A DNA stretch of 33,243 nucleotides from Gallionellales bacterium RIFCSPLOWO2_02_FULL_59_110. GTDB lineage: Bacteria > Pseudomonadota > Gammaproteobacteria > Burkholderiales > Gallionellaceae. Below are positions 1-6,728 of the stretch, piece by piece. The notes beneath the pieces were generated by a model. It did no database searches. It worked only from the letters and a program-made list of their open reading frames with translations, and was not told where the DNA came from. The position numbers and the translations under genes were made by a program. Within the stretch, counting starts at the first letter, position 1, and each line of letters starts with the position of its first letter. The stretch is from assembly GCA_001801215.1 (NCBI GenBank), contig MGXA01000040.1:1-33243 (forward strand), given 5' to 3'.

Positions 1-201
1 GCAACACTATCCAGCAAATATCAGATTTCTGTCCCCAAAGCCATCCGCGACGATCTGCATTGGAAAGCGGGGCAGGAATTTGTTTTCATCCCCAAGGGCA
101 AGGGAGTGCTGCTCATGCCCGTTCCCGAACTGAAGCAACTCGCTGGCATAGCCAAGGGCGCACAGACTAAGGGCTATCGCGACCGGCAAGATCGCTTCTG
201 A
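1..201 (+). CDS. AbrB/MazE-type antitoxin (VapB-like), 5' partial
   Basis: Frame 1 is open from the first base to a TGA at 199-201, giving 66 residues without the natural start. The N-terminal part (KYQISVPKAIRDDLHWKAGQ) is the swapped-hairpin SpoVT/AbrB DNA-binding motif of VapB/MazE-like antitoxins. The basic tail (KGYRDRQDRF) would be the toxin-binding part. The stop overlaps the start of the downstream PIN-domain gene by one base (TGATG), the translational coupling expected of an antitoxin-toxin pair. By family knowledge the protein should neutralise the toxin and repress its own promoter, which lies outside the window. Only about the first 10-15 residues appear to be missing. Confidence 0.8.
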   Translation, partial: ATLSSKYQISVPKAIRDDLHWKAGQEFVFIPKGKGVLLMPVPELKQLAGIAKGAQTKGYRDRQDRF

Positions 202-578
202 TGCGCGTCGTCGATACCTCGGCCTGGATCGAGTGGCTGGTTGGCAGCCCGCTGGGCAAGCGGCTAGCGCGGGAAATCCCCGAAAAGACCCAATGCGTTG
301 TGCCCACCATCGTGCAGTTGGAGCTGGCCAAATGGCTCACCAGAGAAATCGGTGAAGACCAGGCCGACCAGATGATTGCCTATACACAGAAGTGCGTGGT
401 GGCACCGCTCGACACGCGCATTGCGCTACACGCCGCCGACTTGCATCGCCAGTACAAACTGGCGACCGCCGATGCCGTGGTGTATGCGACAGCTCGCGAA
501 TTTGATGCCGAGTTACTGACGTGTGATGCCCACTTCGAAAATCTGTCGGGCGTGGTTTTCGTCAAGAAAAATGGGTAG
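201..578 (+). CDS. vapC: VapC-type PIN-domain ribonuclease toxin
   Basis: This 125-residue protein has the full PIN-domain acidic set: D5 (VVDTSAWIEW), E41 (VQLELAKW), D91 (ATADAVVYA) and D109 (LLTCDAHF). Such residues bind Mg2+/Mn2+ in a single-strand-specific RNase; known VapC toxins cut initiator tRNA or 23S rRNA, but the target here cannot be read from sequence. The ATG overlaps the antitoxin stop by one base, so the two genes are coupled. Length is normal for VapC and nothing looks broken. A different PIN-domain RNase role is possible, but the paired antitoxin makes the toxin call strong. Confidence 0.88.
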   Translation: MRVVDTSAWIEWLVGSPLGKRLAREIPEKTQCVVPTIVQLELAKWLTREIGEDQADQMIAYTQKCVVAPLDTRIALHAADLHRQYKLATADAVVYATAREFDAELLTCDAHFENLSGVVFVKKNG

Positions 579-747
579 GCCAGAAAAAAACGTGGGTGTC
601 CCTGAGAAATTCTGATTTTCAATGGAGTTCGACCCCATTGATTGCTGTTCGGCTTCACGCCTGCCATGCAGGAAAACAATTCGACTCCGGTACCTTTGGC
701 ACGTAAACTAACCACAGGTAGTACGCCGCAAAACTAAGGAGGCCATC
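579..747. other. Spacer between two toxin-antitoxin pairs
   Basis: These 169 bases hold no convincing gene. The promoter of the second pair should lie here, but I see no clear -35/-10 pair. A strong ribosome binding site (AAGGAGG at 736-742) sits just before the ATG at 748 and fixes that start. Confidence 0.5.
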
Positions 748-981
748 ATGCAAGCTATCGAATTCAACTCGCAACTTGAACACGGACAGATTGCCGTGCC
801 CAAGTCGCTTCATCTGGCAGAAGGACAGCCGGTCAGAGTGCTGATCCTTCTGGATGAGACTGTGCAAGCTAAATGCAGTGATAAAAAAAATGTCTGGGAG
901 CGAACAGCAGGAGCCTGGCAGGGGGAGCCTCTGGTGCGCGAGCCGCAGGGCAAATATGAACAGCGGCTGGAGTTGGAATAA
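748..981 (+). CDS. Small antitoxin-like protein of a second VapBC-like pair
   Basis: This 77-residue protein starts at an ATG preceded by a consensus AAGGAGG. The N-terminal half (MQAIEFNSQLEHGQIAVPKS, then a hydrophobic VRVLILLDE strand) resembles small VapB-like antitoxins that open with MQAIEF and an I-x-[VLI]-P-x-x strand. The C-terminal half is charged and probably disordered until bound. Its TAA overlaps the ATG of the following PIN gene by one base (TAATG), the same coupling as in the first pair. The family is not certain; the antitoxin role rests on size, spacing and neighbour. It could autoregulate the pair. Confidence 0.7.
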   Translation: MQAIEFNSQLEHGQIAVPKSLHLAEGQPVRVLILLDETVQAKCSDKKNVWERTAGAWQGEPLVREPQGKYEQRLELE

Positions 982-1388
982 TGTTGTACCTGCCGGATAC
1001 CAACGTCTGGATTCACCATCTCAACCCGGCTTCTTCCATCGTTAAAGCAAAGCTCGCATCTTTTCCCCCGTCGCAAATTGCATTGTGCGATGTAGTGAAA
1101 GCGGAGCTGTATTACGGCGCGTACAAAAGTGCGCGACGAGAAGCAAATCTGGCTTTGCTCGAAACGCTTTTCTCTGGATTTTCGAGCTTTGCATTCGATG
1201 GCGAAGCCGCCCGGATTTTCGGGCAAATACGCGCAGACCTCGCGCGAAAGGGCAAACCCATCGGCCCCTACGATTCGCAGATAGCCGCGATTGCGCTGGC
1301 AAATGGCTGCACACTGGTAACTCATAACACGGGCGAGTTTTCACGAATTGAGGGTTTGAAACTGGGAGATTGGGAAGCGGAGAAGTGA
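981..1388 (+). CDS. vapC: VapC-type PIN-domain toxin, second copy
   Basis: This 135-residue PIN-domain protein shows D6 (LPDTNVWI), E42 (VVKAELYYGA), D98 (GPYDSQIAAIA) and the C-terminal THNTGEF motif, where N116 replaces the fourth acidic residue as in many VapC of this subgroup. It should be a metal-dependent RNase toxin. It is only distantly similar to the VapC at 201-578, so this is not a recent tandem duplication. The start overlaps the antitoxin stop by one base. The ORF is complete and of normal length. Confidence 0.88.
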   Translation: MLYLPDTNVWIHHLNPASSIVKAKLASFPPSQIALCDVVKAELYYGAYKSARREANLALLETLFSGFSSFAFDGEAARIFGQIRADLARKGKPIGPYDSQIAAIALANGCTLVTHNTGEFSRIEGLKLGDWEAEK

Positions 1389-1592
1389 GCGCGGAAACCG
1401 TGTCACCGATTGTTCGAGGGTTCTTTAACATCATGCCGAACAGGAGAGAATTCACCGCGCAATCGAGCTTAAGGTAGTGCCATGAGTCAATGGCCGCTTT
1501 ACTCCCTTCTCCCACAAGCGGGAGGGCATTTATGTGGAAGTCTGGCACAGCCCGACCTACATCCGGTTCTGGCTTGTCCGGCTTAAAAGACT
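1389..1592. other. Intergenic DNA between the vapC gene and the insertion sequence
   Basis: I see no gene here. A short block at 1548-1560 (GCCCGACCTACAT) is identical to part of the hairpin repeat at 3663-3677, so a small piece of a dispersed repeat lies just outside the left end of the insertion sequence. Confidence 0.4.
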
Positions 1593-1656
1593 CTAGTGTC
1601 GCGTCACGCATGATTTGCCGTACGCATGGCGCCATTCGCCCCCATCCCCCTCCTAA

Positions 1657-1707
1657 CCTCCCCCTTGAAGGGGGAGGAACCTGGCTCCCTCCCCTTCAAG
1701 GGGAGGG
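1657..1707. repeat. Two adjacent near-perfect 21-bp GC-rich palindromes
   Basis: The first palindrome (1657-1677) has arms CCTCCCCCTT and AAGGGGGAGG around one base. The second (1687-1707) has arms CCCTCCCCTT and AAGGGGAGGG around one base. They lie inside the IS, upstream of its transposase. Related C-rich/G-rich palindromes occur at 11654-11690 and in degenerate form at 12525-12563, so this is a dispersed repeat type. Confidence 0.75.
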
Positions 1708-1718
1708 TTGGGGTTAAC

Positions 1719-1778
1719 CAGCGACTTGGCCGCTGTTTTTTAGCGGCTTAGTCGAATGGCTAGTTGTTTCATCAGGGG
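1719..1778 (+). repeat. Dispersed structured repeat, copy A
   Basis: This ~60-nt unit starts with CAGCGACTTGGCCGC and ends with GTTTCATCAGGG. It can fold into a hairpin with CGACT/AGTCG at the base and GGCCGC/GCGGCT above a T-rich loop. It is close to 87% identical by eye to copy B at 23588-23647, inside rlmN. It shares the GCGAC...CGTTTTGCGG...GTTTCATCA layout with copies C and D around 11540 and 12405. This copy lies inside the IS, between the palindromes and the transposase. Confidence 0.7.
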
Positions 1779-1913
1779 ATGGGGCAGTTTTCGGTTTTGG
1801 TATAGTGAAACATTGCATCCGTCATTTTATCCTATTTTCCTCAGTTGCCTCCTGTAAAATCAACCCAAACGTAGCGCTGGCAATGGTTTGCGACTGAAGA
1901 GGAGGGTAACCCA

Positions 1914-3545
1914 ATGGGTGAGATGAAATTTGAGCAAAAAGCGCTGGTAAAAGCGGTCGATGGCGCCTTGCAGGAGCAGGGGCGCGCGGCGGCGGAACTT
2001 CGCATAGCCACCCCCGGCGGGCGGTTTCACGTTCGCTGGGATGAAGGCGGAAGCGCCACGGCGCTTGGGCAGTTGCCGTTCTTTGCAGAGTTTCTGGAAG
2101 TCTCCGGGCTATTTGCCCGCTGGTTGGACGGATGTCCGATGGCCTACACCAGCCCCAACGCGCCCGATATAGTCGACGTTCTTGGCACCTGGCTGCTGTC
2201 GATCCTGGACGGGCAGCGGCGCTATGCGCACGTTGCCGGGCTGCGCGGCGACGAAGTCGCCCCCCAGATACTCGGCATGAACAAGATCGTCAGCGACGAG
2301 AGCCTGCGCCGCGCGCTGGCGCATCTGGCGCCAAACCAACCCGATCGCGCGAGCGAAGAAGAACGTGCCGCCCGCGCGGCACAACTGGCGAAGAGCACGG
2401 CCTGGATGGACGCCGCCCTGAACGAAAGCACCCGCGAAGCCCTGCGCACGCCCTGGATACTCGATGCCGACACCACCGTCAAACTGTTGTATGGCCACCA
2501 GGCGGGTGCAGAGATCGGCTACAACCCCACCAAACCGGGGCGTCCCAGCCATACCCTGCACACCTACTGGATCGGCAACCTCCGCATGGTGCTCGATGTC
2601 GAGGTGCAAGGCGGCAAGGCCAGCGCGGCCAAACACAGCCTGCCGCGCCTGCGTCTGCTGATCGAACGGCTTTCCCCCGAGGAACGCCCCGCGCTGGCGC
2701 GCGGCGACAACGCCTTCGGCAATGAGGGCGTGATGGGCGAGATGGAAGAAATCGGGCAGCGTTACCTGTACAAGCTGCGGCAGACTGCCGGGGTCAAGCG
2801 CCTGATCGAGCGGCAATGGCAGCAAGGCGACTGGCAGGCTGTGGGCCAGGGCTTCGACGCCGTGGAAGGCGAACTCCGGCTGGCGGGCTGGAGCCGTGCG
2901 CGGCGGGTGGTGGTGCTGCGGCGGCGGGTCAAAGACAGCCTGGCGGCCGAGACAGGCAGCGAGGGGCAGCAGCAGGCGCTGCACTTCATCGACAGTTCGG
3001 ACAAGGTCAAACTCTGGGAGTATGCCGTTCTGGTGACCAACGCGGACTATGCTCTGGAGGCCTTTGGCCAACTGTACCGGGATCGTGCCGACTGCGAGAA
3101 CGGCTTCGATGAGCTGAAGAACCAATGGGGCTGGGGCGGCTATACCACACAGGACATGGAGCGCTGCAACCTTTCGGCGCGGGCGGTGGCGCTGATTTAC
3201 AACTGGTGGAGCTGGTATGTCCGTCTGGCGCACCCGAAGGCGCGCCTGGAGGCCATCACCAGCCGCCCGATGCTGCTGGGCGGCATCGCCCGCCTGACCC
3301 AGCACGCCGGCCAGTCCCGGCTACTGATCACCCTGTCCCATGCTGCAGGGGATCAGATCAAAGCGATGATCGCCAACATCCGCAAGGGCATTGACCATGT
3401 TCTGGCAAACGCGCCCCAGTTGCCAAAAGTGGAGCGCTGGCGCGCGCTCATACGTTACATCGTCGGCAAGATCATCGAAGCCAGACCGAAAAACCCGCCG
3501 CCTTTCGGCTTGGGTCCGCCTTGCTTGGCTTATGGGGTGGGCTAA
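1914..3545 (+). CDS. IS1380-like DDE transposase
   Basis: This 543-residue protein is the only gene of the insertion sequence. The first catalytic Asp is in a WILDADTTVKLLYG stretch (about residue 183), followed by AEIGYNPTKPGRPSH, a signature of DDE_Tnp_1 group 1 (IS1380-type) transposases. The second acidic motif is in LARGDNAFGNE (about residue 265). The C-terminal YRDRADCENGFDELKNQWGW (about residues 386-405) is the Y-x-R-x(3)-E-x(3)-E-x-K-type motif carrying the catalytic Glu. The ATG has GAGGAGGG a few bases upstream. The ORF is full length with no visible damage, so the element may be active. An IS4-superfamily subgroup other than IS1380 is possible. Confidence 0.88.
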   Translation: MGEMKFEQKALVKAVDGALQEQGRAAAELRIATPGGRFHVRWDEGGSATALGQLPFFAEFLEVSGLFARWLDGCPMAYTSPNAPDIVDVLGTWLLSILDGQRRYAHVAGLRGDEVAPQILGMNKIVSDESLRRALAHLAPNQPDRASEEERAARAAQLAKSTAWMDAALNESTREALRTPWILDADTTVKLLYGHQAGAEIGYNPTKPGRPSHTLHTYWIGNLRMVLDVEVQGGKASAAKHSLPRLRLLIERLSPEERPALARGDNAFGNEGVMGEMEEIGQRYLYKLRQTAGVKRLIERQWQQGDWQAVGQGFDAVEGELRLAGWSRARRVVVLRRRVKDSLAAETGSEGQQQALHFIDSSDKVKLWEYAVLVTNADYALEAFGQLYRDRADCENGFDELKNQWGWGGYTTQDMERCNLSARAVALIYNWWSWYVRLAHPKARLEAITSRPMLLGGIARLTQHAGQSRLLITLSHAAGDQIKAMIANIRKGIDHVLANAPQLPKVERWRALIRYIVGKIIEARPKNPPPFGLGPPCLAYGVG

Positions 3546-3577
3546 CAGAGGAATTTAGGTTTATACGTGACGCGACA

Positions 3578-3721
3578 CTAGTGTAGCGTTGCTCGCTATT
3601 TGGAACTTATGCCAACGGGCAAATCTGCATTGGTAGGGTGTGCTCCACCCACCATGTCGGGCGGAGCCCGACCTACATGTGCTTGCACATAAGTATCGCC
3701 AAAAGTGCAACACTACACTAG
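3578..3721. mobile_element. MITE-like element flanked by CTAG
   Basis: A 136-bp non-coding unit (3582-3717) has inverted ends CTAGTGTAGCGTTGC (3578-3592) and GCAACACTACACTAG (3707-3721), matching at 14 of 15 positions. Similarity continues inward (CTTATG in both arms). It starts and ends at CTAG like the IS to its left, with which it shares the CTAG at 3578-3581. Inside is a hairpin, TCGGGC-GGA-GCCCGA, at 3658-3672. The right CTAG supplies the stop codon of the rep gene, which reads from the other strand. It has no ORF of its own and would need a transposase in trans. Confidence 0.65.
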
Positions 3722-5712
3722 CCCGTCTCCCTGTTCAACATCGCCTTCAGCCGCGCCAGCTTGTCCATGCCCTCCCCCTTGCTCACGGTCGGCGCGGCCT
3801 CCTTGTGGCCGCCAGCATAGACCAGTTCCCCTTGCGGCATTTCATCCAGGAAGCGGCTCGGTTCGCAGGCCATCCAGTCCTTGCCGCGCTTGCGGCGGTT
3901 GCAGTAGCTGATTTGCAGACTGCGCTCGGCGCGCGTGATGCCGACGTACATCAGGCGGCGCTCTTCCTCGATCTGCTTTTCGTCGCTGTCGCGGAATGGC
4001 AGGATGTCCTCCTCGGCACCGACGATGAACACGTGTGGGAATTCCAGCCCTTTGGCGGCGTGCAGCGTGGACAATGACACCGCATCCGGTTCCTCATCCT
4101 TGCCTTCGAGCATGTTGATCAGCGCGATGGTTAGCACCATGTCGATCAGCGATTTCTCGTCAGCTTCTGCCTTGCGCTTGAGCCAGCCGATGAATTCCTG
4201 CACGTTTTCCCATTTGGTTTGCGCCTGGCGCGGCTCATGGCTGTCGTATAGCCACGCCTCGTAATTGATCGCGCGCAGTAGTTCGTCGAGCAGTTCGCCG
4301 CACGGGTCCTTGTCGGCGCGCTCCTGGAGGCGGTTGATGAAGTTGCAGAAGGTCAGCAGGTCTTCGTGCTGGCGCGGCGGCAGTTGCTGTTCCATCTCGA
4401 TCTCGAAAGCCGCCTCGAACAGGCTGACCTGGCGCGCCCCGGCATGGCTGCCGAGTTTCTCCAGCGTGGTGTTGCCGATGCCGCGCTTCGGCGTAGTGAC
4501 GGCGCGGATGAAGGCCGGATCGTCGTCCGGGTTGGCGATGAGGCGCAGGTAGGCGGTAATGTCCTTGATCTCGGCGCGCTCGAAAAACGACGTGCCGCCG
4601 CTCACCGTATAGGGCGCGTGCTGGGCGCGCAACTGTTCCTCAAAGGCGCGCGACAAATGGTTGCTGCGGTACAGGATCGCGTAGTCGGCAAAGCGTGTGC
4701 GGTGCTCGAACTTGTGCGCCATCAGCTTCATCACCACGCTCTCTGCCTCGTGCTCGTCGTCGCGCGCCGCGTAGATGCGCACCGGATCGCCGATGCCGTG
4801 GTCGCTCCACAGGCATTTTTCGAACACCTTGGTATTGTGGTTAATGAGGTGGTTCGCCACTTTGAGAATGCGCTGCGAGGAACGATAGTTCTGCTCCAGC
4901 TTGATGACGCGCAGATTGGCGTAATCGTTGCGCAGGCTGTGCAGATTTTCGACGCTCGCGCCGCGCCAGGCGTAGATCGCCTGATCGTCGTCGCCCACCA
5001 CGGTAAATGCGTTGCGGCCGCCCGCCAGCAACCGGGTCAACTGGTACTGGCAATCGTTGGTGTCCTGATATTCGTCGATCAGCAGGTAATGCAGTCGGTT
5101 TTGCCAGCGGAACAACGCATCGGGGTGCTCCTTGAACAGCACCACCGGCAGATGGATCAGATCGTCGAAATCCACCGCCTGATAGGCCCGCAGCGTCTCC
5201 TGGTAGCGCGCATAAATGCGCGCATGGACTTTAACCTCGTCGTTCTCCGCTGTCTGTGCGGCCTGTTGCGGCGCGACGAAGGCAGATTTCCAATTGGAAA
5301 TCTGTGTCTGGATGTCGCGGATTTCCTGCTTGTCGCCGGAGTTGGCCAGTTCGCCGATGATCTTCCAGGTGTCTCCGGAATCGAAAATCGAGAACTGCGG
5401 CTTGTAGCCCAGCAAAGCGGCCTCTTTGCGCAGGATGTTCATGCCCAGCGAGTGGAAAGTGCTCACCACCAGCCCCCTGGCATCCTTGCCCTGCAACAGC
5501 GCGCCAACACGTTCGCGCATCTCGCTGGCCGCCTTGTTGGTAAAGGTGATCGCGGCGATGTTGCGCGGCGCATAGCCGCAGCGTTCCACCAGGTGAGCAA
5601 TTTTCTGGGTAATCACGCGCGTCTTGCCGCTGCCCGCACCGGCCAGCACCAGCAAAGGGCCGTCGAGATAGGTCACCGCTTCGCGCTGCGCGTCATTGAG
5701 CTGGTTCAACAT
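3718..5712 (-). CDS. rep: ATP-dependent DNA helicase Rep (UvrD/Rep family)
   Basis: This 664-residue superfamily 1A helicase matches the size of Escherichia coli Rep (673). Seen in order: Q motif (LNDAQREAV, Q9), Walker A AGAGSGKT (24-31), motif Ia (ITFTNKAASEMRERV), Walker B LLIDEYQDTN, motif III VVGDDDQAIYAWRGA, motif IV (LEQNYRSS), motif V (LSTLHAAKGLEF) and motif VI (RRLMYVGITRAERSL). Rep is a 3'-5' helicase that clears protein blocks ahead of replication forks and supports restart. I chose the ATG at 5712 because MLNQLNDAQREAV matches the family N-terminus; a TTG at 5778 would add 22 unlikely residues. The TAG stop (3718-3720) is formed by the end of the adjacent MITE-like element, so the last residues may differ from the ancestral protein. 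Confidence 0.95.
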   Translation of the reverse strand: MLNQLNDAQREAVTYLDGPLLVLAGAGSGKTRVITQKIAHLVERCGYAPRNIAAITFTNKAASEMRERVGALLQGKDARGLVVSTFHSLGMNILRKEAALLGYKPQFSIFDSGDTWKIIGELANSGDKQEIRDIQTQISNWKSAFVAPQQAAQTAENDEVKVHARIYARYQETLRAYQAVDFDDLIHLPVVLFKEHPDALFRWQNRLHYLLIDEYQDTNDCQYQLTRLLAGGRNAFTVVGDDDQAIYAWRGASVENLHSLRNDYANLRVIKLEQNYRSSQRILKVANHLINHNTKVFEKCLWSDHGIGDPVRIYAARDDEHEAESVVMKLMAHKFEHRTRFADYAILYRSNHLSRAFEEQLRAQHAPYTVSGGTSFFERAEIKDITAYLRLIANPDDDPAFIRAVTTPKRGIGNTTLEKLGSHAGARQVSLFEAAFEIEMEQQLPPRQHEDLLTFCNFINRLQERADKDPCGELLDELLRAINYEAWLYDSHEPRQAQTKWENVQEFIGWLKRKAEADEKSLIDMVLTIALINMLEGKDEEPDAVSLSTLHAAKGLEFPHVFIVGAEEDILPFRDSDEKQIEEERRLMYVGITRAERSLQISYCNRRKRGKDWMACEPSRFLDEMPQGELVYAGGHKEAAPTVSKGEGMDKLARLKAMLNRETG

Positions 5713-5907
5713 TGGTTCGGGTTTGACATCAGAGCTGCCTGATGAGTGAGTGTTTTTGGAAGGGGCGCATGATACCAAAGCCTCACGGCCCGAGCGATGA
5801 AACGTGCGCTAGTATCGTGAAAAATCATTGAGGGGATGCGCAGACGCGATTTTCATTTTGCCGCTATCGCGCTATTATGCGATCAATCTGATAATGCCGT
5901 GCCGCAC

Positions 5908-6687
5908 ATGAGTACGTTCAAAGTCCTTCAATTCAACATGCAGTTCGGACAAGGCTGGGATGCTACATACCCGGATCTCGCGCCCATCGAACTCGAACTG
6001 ACCATTTCCGAGATTCTCAGCCACGATGCCGATATCGTGCTGTTGCAGGAAGTGGAGCGCGCCCAGCCCGGCGGAGTGCAAACCGATCCGCCGCCCAATT
6101 ACACCAGGCTGCAAGCGGCGCTGAAGGATTACTTCGGTTATTTCTCCTACCCGAAGGCCGACGCGCGCGAATTGCCTTTCGGCATCGGGCTGGCCATCTT
6201 TTCGAAAACGCCGCTGCGCGACACTTTTCGCTGCGACCTGCCTTCGCCCCCGATCGAGTTTGATTTTTTTGGCGAAAAAAGAACGCCTACAGATCGCATC
6301 CTCATCGGCGCGAAGACCGTGCTTGCCGGTCGCGAACTCCAGATATTCAACACGCATCTTCTGGCGTACTTCATGCTGAATTCGTCGAGCGAGAAGCACA
6401 TCGAACAGCGACGGCTCGTCGTCGAACATTTGCTCCGGACAAATGGCCCGGCACTGCTTGGGGGAGATTTCAACGTCAGCAAACATGAATCGCTGACCCG
6501 GCAGTTTGCCGAAGCCGGTTACCGGACCGTGCAGGCGGAAGAAATCACCTGGCACCGCCGCCCCTATGTGCTCGACCATATTTTCTATAACCGGCATCTG
6601 CAGCCGGTGAGCCACGCCGTAAAACCGACCATGTCCTCAGATCACCATATGCTCGTGGCAGAGTTCAAGTTTCTGAATCCTGCATAA
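5908..6687 (+). CDS. Endonuclease/exonuclease/phosphatase-family protein
   Basis: This 259-residue protein has the metal-dependent EEP fold motifs: FKVLQFNMQFG at the N-terminus, DIVLLQEVE with the metal-binding Glu, GIGLAIFSK, FNTHLL, LLGGDFNVSKHE (Asp and Asn), and a C-terminal YVLDHIFYN followed by SSDHHMLVAEF with the catalytic Asp-His. The family covers DNA repair nucleases, sphingomyelinases and inositol phosphatases; the substrate here cannot be told. I chose ATG 5908 because the following residues begin the first strand; an upstream ATG at 5836 would add 24 residues. No signal peptide is evident. It is divergent from rep and convergent with the SNF2 gene, so it is probably transcribed alone. 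Confidence 0.82.
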   Translation: MSTFKVLQFNMQFGQGWDATYPDLAPIELELTISEILSHDADIVLLQEVERAQPGGVQTDPPPNYTRLQAALKDYFGYFSYPKADARELPFGIGLAIFSKTPLRDTFRCDLPSPPIEFDFFGEKRTPTDRILIGAKTVLAGRELQIFNTHLLAYFMLNSSSEKHIEQRRLVVEHLLRTNGPALLGGDFNVSKHESLTRQFAEAGYRTVQAEEITWHRRPYVLDHIFYNRHLQPVSHAVKPTMSSDHHMLVAEFKFLNPA

Positions 6688-6728
6688 ATCTGCCCTATCG
6701 CATTTGCGATGTCTGGTCCGCGCCGGTT

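Larger units (their letters stand above)
1593..3581 (+). mobile_element. IS1380-like insertion sequence bounded by CTAG
   Basis: A perfect inverted repeat bounds the transposase gene: TAGTGTCGCGTCACG at 1594-1608 and its reverse complement at 3566-3580. Read with the flanks, the core is TGTCGCGTCACG bounded on both sides by CTAG (1593-1596 and 3578-3581). The simplest reading is a 1981-bp element (1597-3577) with 12-bp terminal repeats and a 4-bp CTAG target duplication. CTAG is a palindrome, so it could instead be part of the termini. The left 317 bp before the transposase is unusually long and holds two 21-bp palindromes plus one copy of a dispersed ~60-nt repeat. The element looks intact. 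Confidence 0.8.

Noticed and set aside
2109-3305. 398-codon open frame opposite the transposase gene
   Set aside because: It is the antisense shadow of a clear DDE transposase in GC-rich DNA; no family motifs and no ribosome site.
4366-5742. 458-codon open frame opposite rep
   Set aside because: The minus strand encodes all Rep helicase motifs; the opposite frame is a codon-bias shadow rich in R, H, V and Q.
5713-5778. Longer Rep start (TTG at 5778)
   Set aside because: It adds 22 residues with no family similarity; the ATG at 5712 gives the standard N-terminus.
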